DNA of 64,000 nt from Vibrio japonicus. GTDB lineage: Bacteria; Pseudomonadota; Gammaproteobacteria; Enterobacterales; Vibrionaceae. The number at the start of each line of letters is the position of its first letter. The first letter of the stretch is position 1. A model generated the notes under the pieces. The model was not told where the DNA came from. It did not search any database and worked only from the letters and a program-made list of their open reading frames with translations. The position numbers and the translations under genes were made by a program. Positions 27,517-37,323 of the stretch are shown here, one piece after another. The stretch lies in contig NZ_CP102096.1 in the NCBI RefSeq assembly GCF_024582835.1, positions 1,798,001 through 1,862,000 of the forward strand, in the 5' to 3' direction.

Positions 27517-28818
27517 ATGAACAACTCGCGTCTGTTTAAAAAATCACTTTTAGCAGTGACTATCGCAACCGCATCTATAGCTTCTCAGCAAGCAGTAGCT
27601 GCAGGTTTCCAACTTAACGCTCAATCTGCAACAGGTATCGGCCGCGCATTCGCCGGTGATGCTGTAATCGCAGACAACGCATCTGTCATGGCGCGTAACC
27701 CAGCGGCAATGACTTTATTTGATAAAACTGAGCTATCGCTTGGTTTTGAAAGCATTACTTCAATAATTGAAGTAAAAGATGTTACATATAGAAGTGGCGT
27801 TGCTGGCTCTGTTGAAGTTAAAGACACTGACGATGTCGGTGACACTTCTATCGCACCAAACATCCATCTAATTGTGCCTGTAAACGATAAATTTGTTTGG
27901 GGTGTAAATGCATACTCAAACTTCGGTACTAAAACTCAATTCTCAGATGAGTATGCGGCAGCAGAGTTTGGTGGGTTGACCGACGTAAAGAGTTTTAACT
28001 TTGGTGTGGCCGGAGCATTTCGTTTAGATGATCAGTGGAGCGTTGGTGCAGGCTTAGACCTCATTTATGGGCAAGGCACAATGAAACGAATCGCTGGTGA
28101 TGGCTTCCCAGCTACACCTATGCCGATCTCGCCTTCTACAGTAATCCCTCCTTCTGGCACAGCACTGCTAGATGTTAATAAAGCAGATGGTTGGGCTATA
28201 GGCTTTAATGTAGGTACCGTTTACGAACTTGATGCAAACAACCGTTTCGGTCTAGCCTACCGATACAGCCCAGAATTTGAAGCAGAAGATGATCACGGGC
28301 AAAAGATCACTCTTCCTCTACCTGACATTGCAGAATTTTCAGGTTTTCACAAAATTGAAAACACCAAATTTGCTGTTCATTACAGCGTACAATGGATTGG
28401 TTGGAGCGCATTCGACAAAATTGACTTTGAAAACTTAGATGCAACTAAGTCTACAATTGCAGCACAACAAGCGAAAAATGGTGTATATGAGAAACAATAC
28501 CAATGGCAAGACGGCTGGCACTATGCTATTGGTGGTACTTATTACCTAAATAGTGATTGGACATTAAGAACTGGATACATGTACGATACCAGTGCTCAAG
28601 ACTCTGTTACTTCAATCTCTGTACCGGATTCTGATCGCCAATGGCTGTCGGCAGGCTTCACTTATCACCTTGATCAAAGCTCAAATATAGACTTTGGCTT
28701 TACATACCTAATGGGTGATGACGTTAAAGTTAATGAGAAAACAAGCCTTACTGAGCTATCAGCTACCACTCACGCTGATGCTATCCTGCTCGGTCTTCAA
28801 TACAGCCGCAGCTTCTAA
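27517..28818 (+). CDS. fadL: FadL-family outer membrane long-chain fatty acid porin
   Basis: A 433-aa outer-membrane beta-barrel of the OmpP1/FadL/TodX family, which imports long-chain fatty acids and other hydrophobic compounds. The signal peptide ends QQAVAAG near residue 28. The mature start GFQLNAQSATGIGRAFAGDA is the hatch-domain signature, with NPAAMTLF following. The C-terminus ends in an aromatic residue (LQYSRSF) as required for barrel assembly. The ribosome site AAGGA lies 11 nt upstream. It is the first of two paralogues in tandem, and fadIJ lies nearby. Confidence 0.92.
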   Translation: MNNSRLFKKSLLAVTIATASIASQQAVAAGFQLNAQSATGIGRAFAGDAVIADNASVMARNPAAMTLFDKTELSLGFESITSIIEVKDVTYRSGVAGSVEVKDTDDVGDTSIAPNIHLIVPVNDKFVWGVNAYSNFGTKTQFSDEYAAAEFGGLTDVKSFNFGVAGAFRLDDQWSVGAGLDLIYGQGTMKRIAGDGFPATPMPISPSTVIPPSGTALLDVNKADGWAIGFNVGTVYELDANNRFGLAYRYSPEFEAEDDHGQKITLPLPDIAEFSGFHKIENTKFAVHYSVQWIGWSAFDKIDFENLDATKSTIAAQQAKNGVYEKQYQWQDGWHYAIGGTYYLNSDWTLRTGYMYDTSAQDSVTSISVPDSDRQWLSAGFTYHLDQSSNIDFGFTYLMGDDVKVNEKTSLTELSATTHADAILLGLQYSRSF

Positions 28819-28841
28819 TTAAAAGCACTGTTTCATTATTT

Positions 28842-28872
28842 AAGGGTCGGCTTTATACCGACCCTTTTTATT
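28842..28872 (+). terminator. terminator of the first fadL
   Basis: A perfect 9-bp stem, AAGGGTCGG and CCGACCCTT with a 7-nt loop, followed by a T-rich tract. Confidence 0.9.
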
Positions 28873-29136
28873 TATCTGATAAAACTGTTAGCCAGTTACC
28901 TTACTTTGTTCTCTCATTTTGAGCTTACAGCTGTAATCACTTTTAGCGTTCCGACACTACAGATGTACGCTCAACTTTATATATAGAAATCATAGTTATA
29001 GTTATATTAACTAAACGTATCCAATATACAGAATAAAATTCCAAATTAGTTCAATGTATCGCTTTGCATTTTTAAAGTAATAACTCCAACCTTATGATCG
29101 TTCGACGAAATTTGACTAAGTTCAGCGAACATTACA
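28873..29136. other. A/T-rich intergenic region before the second fadL
   Basis: The 318-bp gap between the fadL genes holds the terminator of the first gene and then an A/T-rich stretch, presumably the promoter and leader of the second. I see no clear FadR box, no ORF and no convincing Shine-Dalgarno in the last 20 nt before ATG 29137. Confidence 0.5.
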
Positions 29137-30450
29137 ATGAAAACAAATAAGACTCTCCTCTCTTTTGCAGTGGCTTGTGGTTTAGCCACTGTTTCTTCAA
29201 CAGCTAGTGCAGCAGGCTTCCAACTAGCAGAATACTCAGCAACAGGGCTTGGCCGTGCGTACGCTGGTGAAGCCGCAATGGCAGACAACGCCAGCGCTCA
29301 ATGGCGTAACCCAGCAATGCTTACCTACTTAGAAGGCACTCAAGTGTCTGTAGGTGCCATTTACGTTGATCCAAATCTGGACGTAGAAGGTAATGTCGAC
29401 GGTTCTAAAGCACTAAACCCAAGACTGCCAAAGAGCCGCGCTGACTCTTCTGATTTTGCTAACGACGCGGTTATCCCTAACCTGTATGTATCACATCGCT
29501 ACTCAGACCAACTAGCTATCGGCTTTGCTCTTGGCACAAACTACGGTATGGAAACGGAACTGGGTACAGGGTTTGCAGCCTCACACTTCGGAGATGAAGC
29601 GAGCATCATTACTAAAGAAGCGAACCTGAATCTCGCTTATCAAGTAGCGCCAACGGTTAGCGTAGGCGGCGGTATTCGTTATGTGGTCGGTGAAGGTAGC
29701 TTTGGCGCAACGGCACCAGCACTTAACAGCGCAGCACATCTGGGCCTAAAAGAAGGCACCACTTTAAAATACATGGAAGGCGATGATACCGCTTGGGGTT
29801 GGCAAGTAGGTACAGCTTGGCAAATCACTCAGAACCACCGTGTTGGTTTGAGCTACAAATCAGAAGTTGAGTTGGCTCTTTCTGGTGACGCGAAAATCCT
29901 CAACCCAAGCAATTTTCAAGTTCTAAATGATACCGGCTCAATGAACTTGGCGTTGCCTCAAACAGCCGAGTTGGCAAGCTTCCACCAGCTAACAGATCAA
30001 CTAGCAATGCACATGAGCTTAAACTGGACGGACTGGAGTAGCTTTAAACAGCTGTACGCTGACTTAAATACCCTACCGTCGCAAACTGTAAAAGTTGAAA
30101 ACTGGGAAGATAACTATCGTTTCGCAGTCGGTGCGACTTACCAAGTTGATTCTAAGCTGGCGGTACGCACAGGTGTTGCTTACGACACTTCTGCCGTAAG
30201 TGCTAAAAATCGCACAATCACGATTCCAGAAACTGACCGTACGTGGTTAAGCTTAGGCGCAAGCTATGACTTCACCAAGCAGTTCACTCTAGACGGCGGC
30301 TTTACTTACATCATCGCTAAAGATGCGCCAATTACTGAGTCTCGTGGCTATGCTTCAGACGATGCTGCACAAGCGGTGGGTGGTCAATTTGTTGGCCAAA
30401 CAACTGGTCACGTGTGGCTAATCGGCGTACAAGCGAACTACCGTTTCTAA
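29137..30450 (+). CDS. second FadL-family outer membrane porin
   Basis: A 437-aa paralogue of the preceding protein with signal peptide ending STASA (about residue 26) and the same hatch signature, GFQLAEYSATGLGRAYAGEA, then NPAMLTYL. It ends VQANYRF. It is diverged from its neighbour over most of its length, so the duplication is old and substrate ranges may differ. It has its own promoter region and a strong terminator. The start codon lacks a clear ribosome site. Confidence 0.9.
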   Translation: MKTNKTLLSFAVACGLATVSSTASAAGFQLAEYSATGLGRAYAGEAAMADNASAQWRNPAMLTYLEGTQVSVGAIYVDPNLDVEGNVDGSKALNPRLPKSRADSSDFANDAVIPNLYVSHRYSDQLAIGFALGTNYGMETELGTGFAASHFGDEASIITKEANLNLAYQVAPTVSVGGGIRYVVGEGSFGATAPALNSAAHLGLKEGTTLKYMEGDDTAWGWQVGTAWQITQNHRVGLSYKSEVELALSGDAKILNPSNFQVLNDTGSMNLALPQTAELASFHQLTDQLAMHMSLNWTDWSSFKQLYADLNTLPSQTVKVENWEDNYRFAVGATYQVDSKLAVRTGVAYDTSAVSAKNRTITIPETDRTWLSLGASYDFTKQFTLDGGFTYIIAKDAPITESRGYASDDAAQAVGGQFVGQTTGHVWLIGVQANYRF

Positions 30451-30471
30451 TTTAGCTTTCACACACATGAA

Positions 30472-30506
30472 AAAGGCTTGGTCATCGCTGACCAAGCCTT
30501 TCTTTT
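30472..30506 (+). terminator. terminator of the second fadL
   Basis: A perfect 13-bp stem, AAAGGCTTGGTCA and TGACCAAGCCTTT with loop TCGC, then CTTTTATTA. Confidence 0.92.
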
Positions 30507-30507
30507 A

Positions 30508-30732
30508 TTATCCTGAGCTAGGGTTATTTAACCTCAGCTCGGGATAAGAAAGTCGACAAAGTTAAATAATTCAGTAGCTTTTAGTAATTCAAGAGTCAGT
30601 ACTGCAATTTTAGATGCATAACAAGGCAAAATCACAAGTCAATAGCTTGCCTATTGCGTTGATTTTAACGCAGTTAGGCGCTAAAAGTGCGGTGCTGAAT
30701 GGCTTAAATTATCCCGAGCTGAGGTTATTTAA
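30508..30732. repeat. 225-bp inverted-repeat element with attC-like core
   Basis: A 40-bp near-perfect palindrome at the left end (30508-30547) shares an 18-bp arm, in perfect inversion, with the right end (30709-30726). The left arm reads AACCTCAGCTCGGGATAA. Inside, 30616-30679 has integron attC-like organisation: GCATAAC-N5-AAAATCA on the left and TGATTTT-N6-GTTAGGC on the right, so the two halves pair with one extra base. The right end runs into the mlaA stop codon. A non-autonomous mobile element is the simplest reading. No transposase or integrase is present. Confidence 0.55.
30616..30679. repeat. attC-like site inside the repeat element
   Basis: R''-like GCATAAC and R'-like GTTAGGC (fits GTTRRRY) flank complementary arms AAAATCA and TGATTTT, with an unpaired centre of about 25 nt. 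The 64-nt length is within the attC range. R'' deviates from RYYYAAC at one base, so this is a resemblance and not proof of recombination activity. Confidence 0.4.
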
Positions 30733-31508
30733 TACTCATCTAAATACTCATCCAGATACGCTTCTTCCTCTTCATCGTAATGGTCGTTTTCTATCTCTGC
30801 GTTGAAGTCTTGATGCTGAAGGTAAGCATCTCTGGTTAACGCATAAGGATCAGGAGAGTTATCTAACATAGATTCTTGCGGTACCAACGAGGCGCGCGTC
30901 TCAAGCCCTTCTAATGCCCATTTACCGAGTCCAGCCCAAATATTCAAATAAGAAAGTGGCGCATAGGTACTGTCAACAACATCGACGGATTCTCGTACCG
31001 TCCACGGACCATACCCCGGAACCATAACGTATGGACCATTACCTACCCCGTGATGACCGACTGCATCACTGAATGCTTTCTCATTGTGATCGGTAATACC
31101 TGCCGCAGATGCAATATCGATTAAGCCAAGCAAACCAAACGTAGAGTTAATCCAAAAACGGTTGAAATGGTCTAACGCTTTTGTGCCGTTACCCATTATA
31201 AGGTTGTTTACGATGCTCGATGGTTCATCCAGGTTACCCAGAAAGTTGGCAATACCTGTACGTATTGGTGACGGCGTATAGTCAACGTATGCGATAGCTG
31301 CAGGTCGAACAAGATATGGGTCAAGGTAATCGTAGTTTATTGTCCACATTGCTCTGTTAAAGCCTTCGAAAGGATCATTAACATCTGATTCCTCTACCAC
31401 TGACACACCTTCCCCGTCCTCACTCTCCTGAGGGGTTCCCGCACAGCCTGACAACGCTAATACTGCCGCTATCAGTAGCCAGAACTGATATTTAATACTG
31501 TTTTTCAT
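30729..31508 (-). CDS. mlaA: MlaA (VacJ) phospholipid-transport lipoprotein
   Basis: A 259-aa outer-membrane lipoprotein that removes mislocalised phospholipids from the outer leaflet and passes them to MlaC. The signal peptide ends in lipobox LSGC (Cys22). The family body is clear: DPFEGFNRAMWTINY, then RPAAIAYVDY, and later YGPWTVRESVD. The acidic tail (EEEEAYLDEYLDEY) is unusually rich in Glu and Asp. ATG 31508 is preferred to ATG 31523, which has no ribosome site. It follows the ccm operon but is separated by a terminator. Confidence 0.93.
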   Translation of the reverse strand: MKNSIKYQFWLLIAAVLALSGCAGTPQESEDGEGVSVVEESDVNDPFEGFNRAMWTINYDYLDPYLVRPAAIAYVDYTPSPIRTGIANFLGNLDEPSSIVNNLIMGNGTKALDHFNRFWINSTFGLLGLIDIASAAGITDHNEKAFSDAVGHHGVGNGPYVMVPGYGPWTVRESVDVVDSTYAPLSYLNIWAGLGKWALEGLETRASLVPQESMLDNSPDPYALTRDAYLQHQDFNAEIENDHYDEEEEAYLDEYLDEY

Positions 31509-31526
31509 TATTGTTATTTCCATAAA

Positions 31527-31560
31527 AAAGGCCGGTAAAATACCGACCTTTGTTTTTCTT
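31527..31560 (-). terminator. terminator of the ccm operon
   Basis: On the minus strand, AAAGGTCGGTA pairs with TACCGGCCTTT (one mismatch) around a 3-nt loop, ending in TTTTT. It lies between the ccmI stop and mlaA. Confidence 0.85.
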
Positions 31561-31568
31561 TTTGGCGG

Positions 31569-32789
31569 TTACTGATACTGATTATCAATGACAACCTGCA
31601 CAGATTCACCCATTTTAACGACTTCGCTCTCGCCAAACCAGTCCCCTTCTTTAGTCGCCACATTTCCATCGCTGTCGATGCGAACTCTGACTAATAGAGA
31701 CTCTAAAGAAGATAACTTACGTTCTGGAAGCATGCTATTTCCGTCATCCAATACGACAGTACGTGGCAAGGAGCCTACAGGGTATCGGGCGGCAGCAACA
31801 GGCATCGGCGCTCCATCTGCGGTGTGAATAGACACAATTAATGCAGCGTTTGGATCGGCTTTCACATTGTCTGAGACAGATATCGCTACCGACACTGATT
31901 TGCCTGTACCTACTTCTTGTCCCATTTGCTTCTGCGCATTCTCGATACTGCGACTGAGCATTTGATAACGACTGTCCTGCGGACCTATCATTTGCTGCAT
32001 AATGCCCCAATAGCGAATGGCCGCTGGGTAGTCTTTGCGCTCAAAGGCGTCAAATGCAAGCAGAGAGAAAACTCGTAAATCAACGTAGTCATTCTTCACT
32101 AAATCACCGAGAATACGGCGAGCATTTTCCTGATCGACATCGTCTTGCGAAAGCATTAACGCTTGCGCATAGCCTAGCATCACATCAGAGTCTTTAGGCT
32201 CTAAACGATAAGCTTTTTTCATTGCACCAATGGCGGTATCCACATCACGATTCGCTAAAGCAATACGGCCAAGCAACAACCAGCCTGTGGAGTCTTCCGG
32301 CTCATAATGCAAACGCGTTCTTAACGCCAAGGTTAAGTCGCGCATTTCGTCATCGCTGAGTGCTGCACCTTCTGGGGACAGAAGCTTTTTAGATAGAGCA
32401 GGCAGATTCTCGGAAACTTGGTGCCACTCTTGAACATCTTCATACGCACCCAATTTTGCGTATAACCCGTACGAGATACCCGCAATGAGCAATACAGAAG
32501 GAATCAATACTGCAATCGGTGAGATCGAACTGTCCTTTTTACTTTTGCTCTCTGTAGGAATATCATCGAGCAACGACTGTTTCAAATCCTCAATAAGGTC
32601 TTGCTGGTTTTCTACCAGTCCCTCATCCGTTTCTTCTTCCAGTTCTGAAAGTCGGTCTTTATAAAACGCTTTGTTTAATTCGTCGCGTAATGCTTCATCG
32701 TTGTTCGCTTTTTGCCTATAGATTGGCAGAGCAAGCAAAACACAGCTGAAAACGATAAGAACAGCTGAAGCTACCCAAAATAGTGTCAT
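31569..32789 (-). CDS. ccmI: c-type cytochrome biogenesis protein CcmI
   Basis: A 406-aa inner-membrane component of System I cytochrome c maturation that holds apocytochrome for haem ligation. Two transmembrane helices (about 1-22 and 95-115) flank a cytosolic loop with a leucine-zipper-like helix. A periplasmic TPR region (about 130-280, with GWLLLGRIALANRDVDTAIG in the middle) follows. Its start overlaps the ccmH stop by one base. It is the last gene of the operon. Confidence 0.9.
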   Translation of the reverse strand: MTLFWVASAVLIVFSCVLLALPIYRQKANNDEALRDELNKAFYKDRLSELEEETDEGLVENQQDLIEDLKQSLLDDIPTESKSKKDSSISPIAVLIPSVLLIAGISYGLYAKLGAYEDVQEWHQVSENLPALSKKLLSPEGAALSDDEMRDLTLALRTRLHYEPEDSTGWLLLGRIALANRDVDTAIGAMKKAYRLEPKDSDVMLGYAQALMLSQDDVDQENARRILGDLVKNDYVDLRVFSLLAFDAFERKDYPAAIRYWGIMQQMIGPQDSRYQMLSRSIENAQKQMGQEVGTGKSVSVAISVSDNVKADPNAALIVSIHTADGAPMPVAAARYPVGSLPRTVVLDDGNSMLPERKLSSLESLLVRVRIDSDGNVATKEGDWFGESEVVKMGESVQVVIDNQYQ

Positions 32790-33268
32790 TACTGCTTATC
32801 CTCATTATTCTTTTCATCCAGCAGTTCATTTAAACGTGCTTCTTTGTTTTTGTCCCAAGACTGCTCTTGCTGTGGCTGTGCTTTTTTGGTTCGGCTTCTT
32901 AAAATGATAAAACCAAAACCGAATACAACCACAAACAGTGGGCCTAACCATAAAACAGAAGTGACTGCTGTGAATGGAGGATTATAAGTAACAAAATTAC
33001 CGTAGCGCGCAATCATGTAGTCGATGATCTCTTGCTTCGACTTACCTTGCTTGGTCATTTCATACACTTTTTGGCGAAGATCGACAGCAAGCTCAGCATT
33101 GGAATCCGCAATGGTATTGTTTTGACACTTTGGACAACGCAATGTATTGCCAAGCTCTTTGAACTGCTGCTCTTGTTCAAGCGTTTCAAATTCATAAACT
33201 TGAATTGCAGCTTGAGCCGCCATTGAAAGAGTCAGTGCAGCGAATAATGAAACAATTAACTTTTTCAT
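32789..33268 (-). CDS. ccmH: c-type cytochrome biogenesis protein CcmH
   Basis: A 159-aa thioredoxin-like oxidoreductase that reduces the CXXCH cysteines of apocytochrome c. A signal peptide (about 1-20) precedes the redox motif LRCPKCQNNTIADSNAELA, with Cys43 and Cys46, and one C-terminal transmembrane helix (about 102-122). It is the short form without fused CcmI, which is encoded separately downstream. It overlaps ccmG by 4 nt. Confidence 0.93.
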   Translation of the reverse strand: MKKLIVSLFAALTLSMAAQAAIQVYEFETLEQEQQFKELGNTLRCPKCQNNTIADSNAELAVDLRQKVYEMTKQGKSKQEIIDYMIARYGNFVTYNPPFTAVTSVLWLGPLFVVVFGFGFIILRSRTKKAQPQQEQSWDKNKEARLNELLDEKNNEDKQ

Positions 33269-33819
33269 CCTTTCACCTCTGCCAGCAACGCTTCATACAT
33301 TGGCTTTAACTTTTCATTCCAGTTACGATCATTCACATCACCCACGTGGCGGTAGCGAATGACGCCATCAGCATCGATCAGGAACGTTTCTGGTGCACCG
33401 TAAACACCCAGATCTAACCCAAGCATGCCATCACCATCAAACAGACTAATCAGGTATGGGTTACCCAAATCATTCAGCCAGCCAACCGCTTTGGTACGTT
33501 CATCTTTGTAGTTCATACCAATGATTTTCACGCCTTCGCTTGCCAACTGATTTAAATATTGGTGCTCTGCGTAACAAGTTGGACACCATGTCGCCCAAAC
33601 ATTTAGCAACAGTGGCTCACCTTTGAAAATAGCCTGATCATAAAGCTTTCCAGGTTCTGCTAAGTCTTCTAGACGAAACTCAGGAACCGATTTTCCAACG
33701 AGCACCGATTCCAATTTCGTTGGATCATCACCATGAGAGTTTTTAACCAGCTGAGTGGCAAAGACTGCCACCAAGCCTAAAAATACAATCAGCGGAATAA
33801 ATAGATGTTTCTTATTCAT
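33265..33819 (-). CDS. ccmG: thiol:disulfide interchange protein DsbE/CcmG
   Basis: A 184-aa membrane-anchored thioredoxin that keeps CcmH and apocytochrome c reduced. One N-terminal transmembrane helix (about 5-25) is followed by a thioredoxin fold with active site WATWCPTC near residue 80 and the CcmG-specific GVYGAPETFLID segment. It is coupled to ccmF by a 1-nt overlap. Confidence 0.95.
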   Translation of the reverse strand: MNKKHLFIPLIVFLGLVAVFATQLVKNSHGDDPTKLESVLVGKSVPEFRLEDLAEPGKLYDQAIFKGEPLLLNVWATWCPTCYAEHQYLNQLASEGVKIIGMNYKDERTKAVGWLNDLGNPYLISLFDGDGMLGLDLGVYGAPETFLIDADGVIRYRHVGDVNDRNWNEKLKPMYEALLAEVKG

Positions 33820-35777
33820 TATGCCTCCTGAGCTTTCGCACTTTTTCTGAAGCGGTATCGCTTATCACTAATCGCGATACATCCACCTAATGCCATAAGA
33901 AGCGCACCTGCCCAAATCCAGCGAACAAATGGTTTATGATAGATGCGGACTGCCCAAGACTTGTTGTCGTCTAAGCGTTCACCCATTGCGATATAAAGGT
34001 CACGCGTCACACCGCGGTCAATGGCGGCTTCTGTCATCATTGAACGTGCTGTATTGTAAAAACGCTTTTCTGCGTGCAACGTATTGATGTACTTACCATC
34101 ACGCGTCACTTCAAAATCAGCGATGTAGCCGTCGTAGTTCGGGCCGTCTTTGTCGCGAAGACCTTTAAAGTAAAAATCGTAGCCTTGGATTTGATAATGC
34201 TCACCCGGCGCTAAACGAACATCTCTTTCAATGCTGTAGTTCTGCACCATCGCAATACCAATCACGGCAACAGCCAAACCGATGTGACCGAACATCATCG
34301 CCCAGTGACTGCGTTGCAGCTTTTTGATGCCGACAGAAAAACGATGACGGTGAGTAGCTCGCTCGTAGAGTTCGAACCCATGCATAAAGATGATCCAAAG
34401 CGCCATCACCCACCCTAAATACGCCATAAACTGGAAGTATTCCGAGAACGCAACAACAAACACGCCACCCAGTGCAAGCGATGCCACACCAGAGACAAGC
34501 ATTGGTTTCTTCAACCCTGATAGATCGTCTTTCTTCCAACGAATTAGAGGACCAATGCCCAAAAAGAACGAGAAAGGAATCATCAGCCAAGCGAACAGCA
34601 TGTCAAAGAATGGCGCACCAATCGACACAGAGCCCAAGCCAATCTGTTTATGAACCAGCGGAAGTAGAGTACCCACAAGCACCACAACCAGAGCCGCGAT
34701 CAACAATACATTGTTCACCAGCAGCGCGTTTTCACGTGACGCCAACGCAAAGTTACCGCGAACACGTACTGAAGCACCTTTAAGCGCAAACAATAGTAAT
34801 GAGCCACCGATAACAAACACAAGGAAGCCAAGAATGAACATCCCGCGTGATGGGTCAGAAGCAAAGGCATGAACGGAGACTAGAATGCCCGAACGCACCA
34901 AGAATGTACCCAGCAAACTGAGTGAGAACGCTGAGATTGCTAACAATACTGTCCAAGCTTTAAATGTACCGCGCTTTTCCGTCACTGCCAGTGAGTGCAT
35001 CAGAGCTGTACCTGCCAACCATGGCATGAAGGATGCGTTTTCTACTGGATCCCAGAACCACCAGCCGCCCCAGCCAAGTTCGTAGTACGCCCACCAAGAA
35101 CCTAGTGCAATACCTAATGTCAAAAATAGCCACGCTGCTGTCGTCCATGGGCGAGACCAACGTGCCCATGCCGTATCTAAACGACCTGTCATTAAAGACG
35201 CAATCGCAAACGAGAATGCAACTGAGAAACCCACGTAGCCCATATACAGCATAGGCGGGTGAATGATCAGACCCGGATCTTGAAGAAGCGGGTTCAGGTC
35301 ACGACCATCAACAGGGAAAAACGGAAGCGTACGCAAGAACGGGTTGGATGTCACAATGATAAACAGCAAGAAGCCGACACTGATCATACCCATCACCGCT
35401 AAAACGCGAGCAACAGACTCTTGCGGCATACCACGACTAAATGTCGCCACTGCGATTGTCCACGCGGCTTGAATCAACACCCACAGAAGGAGTGAACCTT
35501 CGTGCGCACCCCATACCGCCGTTAGTCGATAGTACCAAGGTAACTGGCTGTTAGAGTTAGATGCGACGTAATTAAGGGTGAAGTCGTTGGTATAGAACGC
35601 CCAAAGTAGCGCGCAAAAAGAGATAAAAAGTAACAAGAACATCCCCCAAGACAACGGCCTTGCGGTGTTCATTAACATTGTATTGTTTCTTGATGCCCCT
35701 ACTAATGGCAGTATGCTTAATAGCACTGCCATTGCTAAGGATACAATCAGCGCGAAATGACCAATTTCAGCAATCAT
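33819..35777 (-). CDS. ccmF: haem lyase CcmF
   Basis: A 652-aa polytopic inner-membrane protein, the core of the haem lyase that attaches haem to apocytochrome c. It has about 15 transmembrane segments and the haem-handling WWD motif [19 protein letters not shown] near residue 235. Conserved histidines are visible around it, and a large periplasmic loop lies before the last helix. The length is typical. It overlaps both neighbours by 1-4 nt. Confidence 0.95.
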   Translation of the reverse strand: MIAEIGHFALIVSLAMAVLLSILPLVGASRNNTMLMNTARPLSWGMFLLLFISFCALLWAFYTNDFTLNYVASNSNSQLPWYYRLTAVWGAHEGSLLLWVLIQAAWTIAVATFSRGMPQESVARVLAVMGMISVGFLLFIIVTSNPFLRTLPFFPVDGRDLNPLLQDPGLIIHPPMLYMGYVGFSVAFSFAIASLMTGRLDTAWARWSRPWTTAAWLFLTLGIALGSWWAYYELGWGGWWFWDPVENASFMPWLAGTALMHSLAVTEKRGTFKAWTVLLAISAFSLSLLGTFLVRSGILVSVHAFASDPSRGMFILGFLVFVIGGSLLLFALKGASVRVRGNFALASRENALLVNNVLLIAALVVVLVGTLLPLVHKQIGLGSVSIGAPFFDMLFAWLMIPFSFFLGIGPLIRWKKDDLSGLKKPMLVSGVASLALGGVFVVAFSEYFQFMAYLGWVMALWIIFMHGFELYERATHRHRFSVGIKKLQRSHWAMMFGHIGLAVAVIGIAMVQNYSIERDVRLAPGEHYQIQGYDFYFKGLRDKDGPNYDGYIADFEVTRDGKYINTLHAEKRFYNTARSMMTEAAIDRGVTRDLYIAMGERLDDNKSWAVRIYHKPFVRWIWAGALLMALGGCIAISDKRYRFRKSAKAQEA

Positions 35778-36259
35778 TGACCGCTTCCTTGTTTTTGTTG
35801 TTCTGAGTATTGAAGTGGTTGATGGTTCTTCTGCATTGCTTCAGCGATTTCTGGCGGCATGTACTCTTCATCGTGCTTAGCTAACACTTCAAAAGCTTCG
35901 ATCGTGCGCGCATCCTTCAAAACACCTTGCGCGACAATACCCTGTCCTTCACGGAACAAATCTGGAAGAATACCATCGTATAGAACCGTTACTTTCGGTC
36001 CTACATCATGTAACTCGAAAGAAACTCTTAGCGACTCTGGATCACGCTTAACCGAATCCACAACAACCATACCGCCAATACGTAAACGCTGGCCGACTTC
36101 TGGTTTAGTACCATCATCTTTCCCGTTAACCAGTTCAGTCGGCGTATAAAACAAATCCATATTCTGATTCAACGCATATAGCATTAGCCCTATCGTCGTG
36201 CTGATACCGATAAAGATCGCAAGAACAATGCCGAGCCTTTTTTTACGTCTTGGGTTCAT
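35774..36259 (-). CDS. ccmE: haem chaperone CcmE
   Basis: A 161-aa periplasmic OB-fold protein with one N-terminal anchor (about 9-29). It carries haem covalently on His129, visible in [12 protein letters not shown], from CcmC to CcmF. It overlaps ccmF and ccmD by 4 nt each. The C-terminal tail is polar and Gln-rich. Confidence 0.96.
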   Translation of the reverse strand: MNPRRKKRLGIVLAIFIGISTTIGLMLYALNQNMDLFYTPTELVNGKDDGTKPEVGQRLRIGGMVVVDSVKRDPESLRVSFELHDVGPKVTVLYDGILPDLFREGQGIVAQGVLKDARTIEAFEVLAKHDEEYMPPEIAEAMQKNHQPLQYSEQQKQGSGQ

Positions 36260-36462
36260 AGTGTGTTCTCCAAATTCTTAGCTGCTTCAATTCGTGCTTG
36301 CCTATCGATTTTTGATTGCACTTCTTTTAGTAACGTGTCGCCTCGTTTCACGCTCACATAAAGTAGTATCAATAGAGACAAGAATGTAATGCCAAAAGCA
36401 CTCCAAACATAACTGGCGTATCCGCCCATAGCGAAAAAGTCGTTCAAAGATTCAAAATGCAT
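36256..36462 (-). CDS. ccmD: haem exporter protein CcmD
   Basis: A 68-aa membrane protein with one transmembrane helix (about 15-38) and a charged cytosolic tail. It stabilises the CcmABC-CcmE complex and helps release holo-CcmE. Size, topology and position between ccmC and ccmE identify it; the sequence alone is weakly conserved. Confidence 0.9.
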   Translation of the reverse strand: MHFESLNDFFAMGGYASYVWSAFGITFLSLLILLYVSVKRGDTLLKEVQSKIDRQARIEAAKNLENTL

Positions 36463-36465
36463 AAT

Positions 36466-37218
36466 TTAATTACCTCTCTGAGACTTAGCTTCGGCGAGTT
36501 TCAATACCCAAGGACGATGGCTTTCTTTACTGATAATCTCATTACGTAAACGAACCATCGCGACAACACCGAAGAAAAATGCAAAACCAAAAATATTAAG
36601 TAGCAACGGCCATAACATATCGTTTGAAATGGACGGTTTCTCAAACTTTGTTATAGTTGCACCTTGATGAAGCGTATTCCACCACTCAACTGAAAAGTGA
36701 ATAATCGGGAGATTAACGACACCAACGATAGCCAAAATGCCCGCCGCCTTTGCCGCTGTTTTTTGGTCATCAAAGGCGTGATAAAGCGCAATGACGCCCA
36801 AGTAAAGAAATAGCAGGATAAGCTCTGAAGTTAGACGTGCGTCCCACACCCACCAAGTACCCCACATCGGTTTACCCCAAATAGCGCCAGTCAAAAGTGC
36901 AATAAACGTATATACAGCGCCAATGGGTGCCATGGCAGAGGCCGCCATATCAGATAAACGCACCTGCCAAACTAGGCCGATAAATGCAGCAATCGCCATC
37001 GACATGTACACACCCATAGACCAAATCGCTGCGGGCACGTGGATATAAATAATTCTGAAACTATCACCTTGCTGGTAATCGGAAGGCGCAAACGCCAATC
37101 CCCACACAGAGCCTAAAGATAAACACAATAATGCTAGTATGGAAAACCAAGGCAACAACTTACCGCATAACTGATAAGTAGACTCAGGCTTGGCATAGGG
37201 ATGGAGCCATTTCCACAT
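36466..37218 (-). CDS. ccmC: haem transporter/exporter CcmC
   Basis: A 250-aa, six-helix inner-membrane protein that loads haem onto CcmE. The tryptophan-rich WWD motif is present as WGTWWVWDARLTSEL near residue 118-132. Histidines that ligate haem lie in the flanking periplasmic loops (near IIYIHVPAA and IHFSVEWW). It lies 105 bp downstream of ccmB, the only sizeable gap in this operon. Confidence 0.95.
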   Translation of the reverse strand: MWKWLHPYAKPESTYQLCGKLLPWFSILALLCLSLGSVWGLAFAPSDYQQGDSFRIIYIHVPAAIWSMGVYMSMAIAAFIGLVWQVRLSDMAASAMAPIGAVYTFIALLTGAIWGKPMWGTWWVWDARLTSELILLFLYLGVIALYHAFDDQKTAAKAAGILAIVGVVNLPIIHFSVEWWNTLHQGATITKFEKPSISNDMLWPLLLNIFGFAFFFGVVAMVRLRNEIISKESHRPWVLKLAEAKSQRGN

Positions 37219-37323
37219 ATTTTGTTCTCACTCTTACTTCAGTTCATCTTGTCTTGAATGCATCACAAGACTTTAGTTTTATAATTTATAGATCGGGGAA
37301 TTTTCGTGCTTGATCGAAAGCAA

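Noticed and set aside
30614..30805. 63-aa plus-strand ORF (MHNKAKSQ...)
   Set aside because: It reads through the attC-like core and into the opposite strand of mlaA, has no ribosome site, and such MHNK-type ORFs are typical artefacts of attC-like repeats.
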